Shown here: one piece after another, positions 55,401-64,000 of the stretch | Layout of the letters: the number at the start of each line of letters is the position of its first letter | How positions within the stretch are numbered: position 1 is the first letter of the stretch | NCBI GenBank assembly: GCA_025403435.1 | Contig: CM046335.1 | Location: forward strand, 10,522,340-10,586,339 | Source of the DNA: Artocarpus heterophyllus | Taxonomy: Eukaryota; Streptophyta; Magnoliopsida; Rosales; Moraceae | DNA: 64,000 nucleotides | Direction of reading: 5' to 3' | The notes under the pieces: model-generated | What the model was told of the DNA's origin: nothing | Seen by the model: only the letters and a program-made list of their open reading frames with translations | The model's database searches: none | Translations under genes and position numbers: made by a program

Positions 55401-58400
55401 ACTAGACATCATTTTCTTAACTACTTAACAGAAATTCGAGAACGCAGAAAAGTTCAGTTAGTGGAACAACCTGGCCAGAAAACTGCTGGGAGAAGTCCAC
55501 AGGCTACCAGAGCAGCACCATTGAATCAGAGCAGACCACTGTCCGCTGATGATATCCAAAAGGCAAAACTGCGTGCACAATTCATGCAGAGCAAATACAA
55601 GAAAGCTATTTTATCTAATGAAAATAAAGAAGTGAAGACTGAAGGACTTAAACCCTCAACCTCTCAGCCCAGCATTTTGCCTTCAGTGTCTAAAGTTCTG
55701 GGTCGACCTATTGTTGAGGAACACAAGAAGCCTATGGCACTTCCCATGAAGGCTCCTAATATGCCAGAGGCTTCCATTGATCCAAAGCCAAGAGTGGATT
55801 TGAAGGAGCCATTGTGGGAGAAGTGCAGGAGGGTCCAGTTTTCTTGGCAGACACCTCCAGGTACATCTTCATTTTTGTGGATTATCATCTGTACTTTTGA
55901 ATTTTTGCATGTGGCGTTGCATCATAGAAATTCTAGTGCTTTGCAGAAGAAAAATTTTGAAGTTCCTTGGATTTTTATAGCTGTTGAGAAGAGTTTCTTT
56001 AATGTTATTTATGTATTGATGGAGGGAGTTCTGACCAACTGGATGCTGTAACTTCTTTTGCATGAACTGAATGGATGACACTCTTATTGTATGTTTGTCC
56101 GAGACTTGGATAGATTGTGAAAAGTTTTTAACACAAACGTGGCTATCTTTGTTTTAGTTCAATCGCCACGTGTTAATGTCAGTGGCTTTTAGATTGCCCT
56201 TTTACTGTTTGAATACCATGCTTCTGAACTTTAGGCTTTCATCAAGTTTGAATCATAGTTGTTCTGCGTTAGTTTATGCAATCATGAATGAGATCTTGAT
56301 TTCTTCTTTCTTTTGGAGAATTTTTTTCCCCTGCCAAACTGACCATAGTTTCTACGCAAGTTTCAGGGGAAAGGTATTATTCTTTAGCAAGTGCATGTGG
56401 CCAATGGGTTACTCCTTAGACAGTTGGGTTAGGGAATGTGGCAGAATTGAGACATATGATGCGATATGTTGCACATTTAAAATTTAAAACAGAGCAGTTT
56501 GTTAGGAAATGTCATTTTTTGAAGTTACAACGGCTGGACATTTGAAAGAATGGTGACTAAGAAGCGCTCTGTTTTGTTTCGAAAGCATATAAATTCTTTA
56601 ACTTTTGCCGGACATTAAAAGCATCTCACTTCAAATTTTTAGGAATGACCGGTTTTCTCTTTTGCCCTTTCCTTGCAGCCAATCATTATTTGGGTTAAAG
56701 GTCTCCGGTTTATAACTAAATTAATAGTAGAAAAATTAGAAATCAGTTCTTTATTTTTGCCTTAGGTCTGTCAAAGATCCAAACTGCGTTATTCTTAACT
56801 TACAAATTCAAGCAATGGTTGTGTCAGCGGGTCTAAAGTCCTTTTGTCTCATTTCTGGAACCAAATCATGCAATGCTTATTAAGCCAAAAAGGAAATATA
56901 TGTATCATGCAATGCTTAAATTGGAAGCAAATCCCATTGACACGGTTCTGTATATAAAGCACCAAAGCTCCATCAAGCAAGCAAAGTTAAAATGAGATGG
57001 TATTTATTCGGGACTTGTAAGAATCGAATAGTTGGTTGGATTGGATGGCTTTACTCCCAGTGGGTGTGCAAGTACGAAGTATGAACTTTAATCCCACTCT
57101 AGTCGAAACTAGTCACCACGTGTTAAATTCTCTTTTAGCCCACTTCTGGCACTTTAGTTTTCGATTTCTGTTGCTATCTGGATGTAAACTTTATCCGGGC
57201 GTTATATTTGGGATTTATTATATAGTTTGAATAAGGTGAATTATTGCTTACCGTTAACCATCTAATTATCATAAGTTGAAGCTTTTGGACGGATAAGGAG
57301 AGGGAAATTGCCATCTGAAATATATTTAGCTTTTGCAGGATGCCAAAAAAGGCAGGATTATTTTTTTTATTTTTGTTTTTTTAAATTGGAAATTTTGAAT
57401 GGCCAACCAATTAATTTTGTCCTTTTCATCTTATTATGTATACACACACGTAATATTCCCAGTATCATGTGAAAAATAATCGTGTGTCACAGAGTATTGT
57501 TCAATAACATTCTCAGAGATCAACCTTTCACGCCATTTTCCTTGCTGCAGAAGTAAAACTCAATCATTTATGGAGGGTCAGTACTGGCGAGAATAGTAAA
57601 GAGGTGGAAGTCCAGAAAAACAGAAACTGCCGAGAGAAGGAAACTGTATATCGGACGATCCAGGAGATACCATCAAACCCCAAGGAGCCATGGGACCTGG
57701 AGATGGACTTTGATGATACATTGACCCCGGTAATCCCAATAGAACAGTCACCTGATGCCGACAGCACAGAAACACAGGTGGCACCTAATCATGATGTAAA
57801 CAACGCAGCAACACATGTTGCTCCGAGCCAAAGAGCAGATGGTTCTGTTTCTACTTTGCAAGTCGGAAATCCTAGCACAGCTGAACCAGATCTAGAGTTG
57901 CTTGCTGTGCTACTTAAGAACCCGGAATTGGTATTTGCATTGACTTCGGGTCAAGCTGCCAATTTATCAAGCGAGGACACTGTGCAACTGCTTGATATGA
58001 TAAAGGCTGGTGGGGCTGGTAGTAATGCCAGTAGTTTCAATGGGATAAATAAACAAGTGGAAGAGAAGGTCGAAGTTTCACTTCCATCCCCAACTCCTCC
58101 AAGCAATCCTGGAACGGTGCGTCACTTTGGCCTATGTGCAACTTTTGCTGGATATAACATAACTTGTATAACCAGTTTTTTCACCGGCAATATGAGTGGC
58201 TGACCAAGCCTTTTGTGCTACTCTTCTGCATGATGGTTTTTCTTTTTTCTTTTTCCTTTTTTTTTTTTTGTCTCCTCACTTTTTTTGAATGGGAAGGTTT
58301 GACTGAGGGACTAAGCGCCAAAAAAAAAAAAAACAAACAAACAAAGAAAAGGAAAAAGAAAAAGAAAAAGAAAAAGAAAAAGAAAAAGAAAAAGGAAATG

Positions 58401-59556
58401 AAAAATCTATTGAGTGGAAATTTAACAACCCCTTGTTATGCTGTTGGATTGTGGTTGGTGGATCTCCGCTCACCAATTGGGATGATCGCAGATGCAATTT
58501 TTGTGCTTGTGCTGGTTAGATAGTGGACTGAACAAGTATAAATGTTGCTCGCCTGGTCCATGATGTGACTAACAAACAAAGTAACGAATACTAAGTTTGA
58601 GAGGAAAAGATAACACTGTGATGTAACTCGAGATAATACTTGATTAAAGTGATGACTATGCATGCCATCTCTGATAATTTGCCTCTCTTTTCAAAATTTT
58701 GCAGAGTGGGTGGAGACCGGAAGCTGCTAGGAATCCATTTTCACAAGTCAACAGAGCGGCTGAAAGTCCGCCACTGGTCACTGCCACTAAGTTGGTGGTG
58801 CCACAAATGTTGTCAGCACCTTATATTGCTCCACCACAACAACCGGCTACCACTCCCCCAGCAATGCTTAAAAACTCAAAATACACTTCTCTACATCCCG
58901 TCCCCCTAAACAGCTCTTCCACTGTACAAACAAATTCCCACCTCGTTAGCACACAACCTTTGCATAACTTCAACTCTTCGCTGCGAGTTGAGAGCGCAAG
59001 TAACATTAAACCGGCATGTGTATCTACTAACGCATATATTGCAGAGGAAAGACATCACATTGCAATCCCACCAACCCCTTTGGTTCCAATACCAGCGCGG
59101 CCGCAGACGCAGCAACAATCACTGCAACACCAACACCAACAACCTCTTTATTCTGAACTATCTCTGCCTGCAACCGCATACTCCAAAGAAATAGGAAAGC
59201 CTAGTTACGTGCCTGATTCTTGGAGAGGCAGGCAGGGTTTGCCTTCAAGTTATAACCTGCGTTTAGCAAACCAAAACAATAGTTACAACGCCTCTGCATT
59301 TGGAGGTCCTGTGCAGCCTCCTCAGAGTCAGTGGGAAGGGAGTAATGAGTATGCGGAGGGAGAGGCGTTTGAGTCATGGAGTCCAGACAATAGTCCAACT
59401 AGAAACCGTGAGTATGTGATGGGAAGAAACTTCCCAGAACCAAGAACGAATCCTGGACGGGGCTACAGGCCTGATCAGTCGAGGATGAGGAATTCCTCTG
59501 GGTACAGAGATCATAATAGGCATGGAAACAGAAGGTGGCGTGATCGGAGGCGATGA
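52445..59556 (+). CDS. LD: LUMINIDEPENDENS, homeodomain protein of the autonomous flowering pathway
   Basis: LD is a nuclear protein that in Arabidopsis promotes flowering by lowering FLC expression. Thirteen coding exons: 52445-52618, 53301-53328, 53421-53551, 53653-54002, 54084-54177, 54260-54353, 54600-54729, 54802-54853, 54943-54974, 55064-55152, 55432-55860, 57551-58116, 58705-59556. They total 3021 nt, 1006 aa, in one frame (Arabidopsis LD is about 953 aa). The start MKFLKEDFSGLQIGS fits the family. A divergent homeodomain spans about residues 68-130 (KRPRDLLNPKAV to VREFFTSQRSRVRKF). A TFIIS-N-like helical region follows (QNLAVLCWFLNKGSMMILATWL), then a basic LSADDIQKAKLRAQFMQSKY block. 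The tail is Pro/Gln-rich and ends RGRG-like and very basic (RRWRDRRR). Intron 7 uses a GC donor (ACAG|GCAAGT). Intron 11 is 1.7 kb. It is divergent from CUL1 about 8.5 kb away. No defect seen. Confidence 0.95.
58345..58395. repeat. (GAAAAA)n microsatellite in LD intron 12
   Basis: About eight hexamer units follow an A-run and CAAA repeats. The minus strand reads as a Phe/Ser dipeptide run, which is an artefact. Confidence 0.95.
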
Positions 59557-61870
59557 TTTGTATTGGACTAGGGGCAGGCTTTGCCAGATTTTATTCATTC
59601 ATGGCATAGAGCGAAATTTTGTTAATAATGGGTTTTGTGCATGATATGGTAGAGATTTGGAAATTGAGACTTGTAGTCTCCGTCCTGGAATGGGTATTGA
59701 GGTGAAGGAGATTGTTGAAATCAGTGGATTACTTCCATTAACGACTATTAGAGATGTTCATAACTCGATTATTAATCTGACAAAAAATCTCTTCATCTGT
59801 ATCCTTTTCTTCCTAGAAACAATTTAAAGCTCCTGTTGGCTCGAAAGGATCACTTTTGGCCTAACACTTGAACTGGAGATATGGGGCTTGTCTTGATGCT
59901 TTTTTTTGAAATGGAAATTTTCCTTAACTTGTACTTGGTTTTTAGTTTGCCTTCTTAAGCAAATAGCAAAGCGAGCGAAACATGAGGAACAATTGAAAAT
60001 GCACGTTAAAACGACCACGTGATAGGCAACTATCATTTTTCTTTTCCTTCAAATTTTTTTGAAATGGTAGACTGCAATGAATCAAAACCTACAAATAAAA
60101 TAAAGTCTAGACCCTTGGCAATAAAATGCTTCTCTTAAGAGAAGGATTGGCTAGTGTCGTTGAAACAAAGCTTAAGGGTTAAATTTTTGGGTTAATTGGA
60201 TTAGTGCACCCTAAAACTTTAGTGCTTTTAGCGCTTGGTAATTTAATCTTCAAACTTTCAATATTAACAAATAAGGCCTCAGATTTTAGAATTTGTTGCA
60301 ATTGTAGTTTAATAGCCAACCGACATCAATTAATGGGTGAAAATTGCCTAAGATTTACACAAATACACCTTAAACTTTTTGTTGATTGGCAAGTTACCCT
60401 AAACAATTTAAATTTTGGCATTTCAAGCCCTATTTATCATTCATTAATTAGACTGTATTGTCAAAAATTTTAAATTTAGGGTCTTAAATGTCAAAATTAA
60501 AAATTCTAGGTGCATGTGCAAAATAAATATAAGTTCAAGATGCATTAATGCAATCAAACCTAAATTTTCATATTTCAAGTGTAGGGTTTCTTGAGGGCCA
60601 GCATCCAATCTGCAAATTTTCCTGTTTCATTTTTTTAATCACTCAAGTCTCAAAAGCTAAAGTTTTTTTTCTCTAAGATCTTAGATAGAAAATATTTTTC
60701 CTTAAGATTGCATAGCTATCTGCTCAAGTAAAAACACTTAAAGCTCAAAATCAGGGTAAATATCAAGTTCAAAAAATCACCTCAACCATATTCACATTGT
60801 GTATCATTTGCAGTAACATTCTACTAACTTGTCTGGTGCGAAGAAAAATATTCCTCATTTCCACCCTTTACCCATTAAATAGTTAGCCTGGGGTAAGCCA
60901 TCATGGATTCATGATACTCGAACTCGGTTTGTTTTGAGTTTTGTTGTTCTTGGGAAGAACAAAAAGCCTTGCATTAAGAATGAGAAAAAAGCTAAAATTT
61001 TTATTCTTTTATGCAACAAACATAACACTGACATGTACATGAGAATTTGAATTTATAATAAAAGCAAACATGTGTTTAAAATTTTCCTTGCTAGACATGA
61101 GACATTTGATTGAAACATTAAAATATAATTATATGAGACCGGTAGTCAGCTAATAAGGTTGGATCAGTCCCCTACCCCCATCCTTGCCCTAGCTTTATAA
61201 CCCATCACAGATTAGATTTTTAACCTCCTGTCTACAATTCAAAAAATTAGACTGTGTCATGTCTTATGAATGAAAATAACATATCATCTCTAATAACTGT
61301 TTGGTTTGGTTTATAGATTTGAACGAAAATTTAAATTTTTGTGAGAGAAAATAATATAAAAAATAGTTTGAACTATGGTTCAAACCTACGAACCAAACAG
61401 GCTGCCTTTGGAGTTGCTCGTCTTCAAAAGTATTTAATCAAGCACAAAACAAAAATTCATTAGATAATATATATATACATACACACACACATTAGCAGTA
61501 TATTAATATCAATTGTACTGGAAGAGATTGCGTTGATTGTGTTACAAACAACCTGGGAGATCATCTCAATTTCACCAATAAGAAATCAAGAATTAATGGA
61601 GATATATTATGACTTAAAATAGTGATATATATTATTTATAATAATAAGAACAACAAGATAAATCATGCATATGTGGCCGTACGTACAAGTACGGAAATGA
61701 TCTACCTGTTTCAACACACTTAAAGATCACATCATACTAATACATAAATTTTCTTAGGATCATCATGAATTGATGATCCTCATGCATCATGGCAACCATT
61801 TCGGCATATTTAGTCTAAGTTAAGCGCTTGCTATATATATTGTCCAATCTGCTGTCAGTTTCATCTTTCA
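59557..61870. other. LD 3' flank and AT-rich spacer
   Basis: The first 250-400 bp are probably the LD 3' UTR; no strong AATAAA signal stands out. The rest holds the inverted-repeat element at 60188-60560, a short (TA)n(CA)n tract near 61469-61490, and no recognisable gene. Confidence 0.4.
60188..60560. mobile_element. 373-bp degenerate inverted-repeat element (candidate hAT-like MITE)
   Basis: The left end GGGTTAATTGGATTAGTGCA and the complement of the right end, GGTTTGATTGCATTAATGCA, agree at about 16 of 20 positions; the match continues weakly to AACTT. TAAATTTT flanks both sides (60180-60187 and 60561-60568), an 8-bp duplication as made by hAT transposases. There is no coding content. Confidence 0.55.
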
Positions 61871-62593
61871 GCCCATTCTAGCGTCATGGAACTGGTGGAT
61901 GCTGGAATCCGGTCGAAAGGATTTCATCCTGTTAGAGAAACAATACTGCAAGTTGGTGTAAAGGTATGCACTAGATGGCTTAATAGTGGCATTGGAACAT
62001 GTCTGATGCTTCGATGTCGTGAGAGACATCTGCTTCACCCCTGCTAATTTTGACCAAGACTTTAGCTTGCGTATATTCATTGTCATGATGCTTTGGTTAA
62101 GGTTTCCAGAACTTAAAGTTTTTGGATAAATTAAGTCTAAATTCCTGAAATTTGGTATTTATTGCTTGATTCTGAGAGGAAAGATAGGCAGCGTGTTTAT
62201 TTGGTATTGGGTTATTAGCTAACTGTTTATGTTTTTATATTTCCTCATTTCATATAGTTTGGATATAGCGGACAATTTCTTTTCACTTTATGATTCTATA
62301 TTTCCTTCTTAAATGTAGGCTATAGTTATTGGTTGCTCTACTTTTTGTTTATTCTTGAAATTACTTTGAAACATTATGTCGGCGTGCCCTCGCTTGAGGA
62401 AAAGTACTTCTCCAAATTCAGGTTTCTATGCCCTCAGACATGATGACTTGGTAAGGTTTGTCAATGTAGCTTGTTACATATTCATCTCCATGTCATAATA
62501 ATATGGTTTTTTTTTTCTTTGTTCATTTCCAGGGATGCAATGGAAGTGGCAAGAAGAGCAGAACAAGAGATTTTGAAAGCAGATCCCGACTAG
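61871..62593 (+). other. Exon-like pieces of an unrecognised gene
   Basis: Three stretches look like exons with sound splice sites. 61871-61963 contains MELVDAGIRSKGFHPVRETI and ends GTAAAG|GTATGC. 62376-62455 contains SGFYALRHDDLV and ends GTAAG|GTTTGT. 62533-62593 continues in frame (RDAMEVARRAEQEILKADPD) to a TAG. The last two join cleanly, and the acidic, helical C-terminus looks like a real protein end. I do not recognise the family. I see no upstream exons, so this is the 3' part of a gene, a pseudogene, or a small gene. Which one is unresolved. Confidence 0.35.
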
Positions 62594-64000
62594 CATCAAA
62601 GCAAGAATTTGAGATCTTTCTTACTCTGTTTCCTTAATAAGATGTTCATTGTACGTACCAGAGTCTGAAATAATATGCAAAACGTTCCGTCAACAAACGA
62701 TAGAGAGATAGAATGGTGTCTATTTGAAAAGATACTTTTCTAGCACATTTTAGTTGAAATTCTTGAAATAATATGAAAGAAATGAATCTTGTTTTTTTCT
62801 TTTTCTTAGAATCAGTAAGAATTCCTGTGTTTATCACCACCATCGTCAAAGTTAGACAATGAAATTCTTTCTTCAATTTGGGCAAAGAAAAAGAGAAAAA
62901 CATTCAGCGAAAGAACTGTAACACCAGCAGCAAGCTAGTAAGCTAGAAAACGCAAAGAAAAAGATCCGTTTAAAAGTTTCAGTTCTATTTAAACCAGCTA
63001 TAGCAATTAAAAATAAAAAAAAAGAAAAATGAGAAAAATGTTTGGAACCATTGATCAGATAATTGTAGTCTGAACATTTTAAGTCGACACAATGTAATTT
63101 CGGAACAACGAATCATCACCTCAATGGCCTCAATCACCATTAATACAAAAAATTAAAAGAAAAAAAAATCATGAGTAAGATAAAATAATTATAACAATAA
63201 AAAAAAATTGTAGAAAGAAGAAAGAGATTGAGGGCTCAGAAGGATCCATTGGTGTTTATGTAATCACAACGGAAAAAGAATAGATTTTTCCCTCAGAAAA
63301 TAGGTAGTTTATCAACATCACTGCCCCAAAAATCTTGATAATAACAATTAAGCATAGAATTTCTGATTCAACAACTACAACAAGAATAAAGAGATGCGAA
63401 AAAACTATAATTGAATTCGAATGTTGGAGAGGCTGAAGAGTGAAGAGAGATGAGCGATTTGGGTTAGGGAGCTCAAGCAAACAAGAGCAATGTTCCATCC
63501 TAATTTACGAATCTACTCTTGAATCCATATCCAGGCCCCAGCCGGTCCATGGCTGCTTGTTGTGGCCTGGCCCATAAGATATGGACCGTCTTGTTCAAGG
63601 GGCTTATGGTATTAAGTTCAAACCCATACGCTTTAGCCCATTTATGTTTTCTGGTAAACAAAGTGGTATACCAAATTTTTTTTCCCGAAATAGTATACCA
63701 ATTTTGTACTACTATTATAGTGTTCAACTATTTTTTTTTCTTTATTTGATTTATACTATTTCTTCTAACCGAAAAAGGCTAAAATACTCTTAAATTACAT
63801 ATGTTTACCTAATCCTAAGATAAAATATTTGTAAGCAATTACGTCTTTATACTATTTAAAAGTGATATGTTTCAAACTTTCATATAGAGATAGAAAATTT
63901 AAAAGCATTACCACAAAAGTGGTGTATTTCAAATTGACCCAGCAGCCACATCAAAATTGAATATCTATGTTTTTTTGAAATTGTCATCTTTTCACTACCA
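62594..64000. other. Right-edge spacer
   Basis: No gene recognised. A minus-strand open stretch at 63256-63498 could be the start of a gene reading leftward, but it has no domain and leads into AT-rich sequence. Around 63500-63800 are short open frames on both strands without similarity I know. Confidence 0.35.

Noticed and set aside
58164..58523. A 119-codon frame with a long Lys run
   Set aside because: It is the (GAAAAA)n microsatellite in LD intron 12.

Overview
This is nuclear DNA from a flowering plant, most likely a eudicot. The genes are split by many GT-AG introns, the spacers are very AT-rich, there are two cytosolic-type tRNA genes, plant Ty1/copia and chromovirus-like LTR elements are present with several small inverted-repeat elements, and the protein families (LUMINIDEPENDENS, plant CULLIN1, a plant CW zinc-finger protein, PEX6, plastid RF1) are plant ones. 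The species cannot be named from the sequence.

Layout. (a) 0.5-4.5 kb: an intron-containing, multiply broken copy of a plastid peptide chain release factor 1 gene (+). (b) 5.6-6.4 kb: convergent tRNA-Ala(AGC) and tRNA-Arg(ACG). (c) 8.9-18.1 kb: a graveyard of nested insertions. A copia fragment (-) is split by a 1.25 kb Harbinger-like element with a TAA target duplication; it abuts a 5'-truncated PEX6 pseudogene (+), one exon of which is split by a 3.58 kb solo LTR with an AGCAC duplication. (d) 22.5-30.3 kb: a large CW-type zinc-finger gene (+), well preserved except for one extra base in exon 7. (e) 32.2-36.5 kb: an old copia element with both LTRs and an AGAAT duplication, then a LINE remnant (-). 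(f) 37.6-43.9 kb: an intact CULLIN1 gene (-), 19 coding exons, 737 aa. (g) 43.9-52.3 kb: AT-rich spacer with tandem duplications and small inverted-repeat elements. (h) 52.4-59.6 kb: an intact LUMINIDEPENDENS homeobox gene (+), 13 coding exons, 1006 aa. (i) 59.6-64 kb: spacer with one inverted-repeat element and a few exon-like pieces I cannot identify.

The genes do not form a pathway: CUL1 is the SCF ubiquitin-ligase scaffold, LD is an autonomous-pathway flowering regulator, and the CW protein is a probable histone-methyl-lysine reader. From memory, the CUL1/LD pairing and the RF1/CW-protein pairing are also gene neighbours in Arabidopsis, so the window looks like conserved ancestral order in which one homeologous side has lost RF1 and PEX6. 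I found no sign of an undescribed multi-gene system. The most informative points are the datable nested insertions, the two decaying housekeeping genes, the single-base frameshift in the CW gene, and a short dispersed repeat family shared by several loci.
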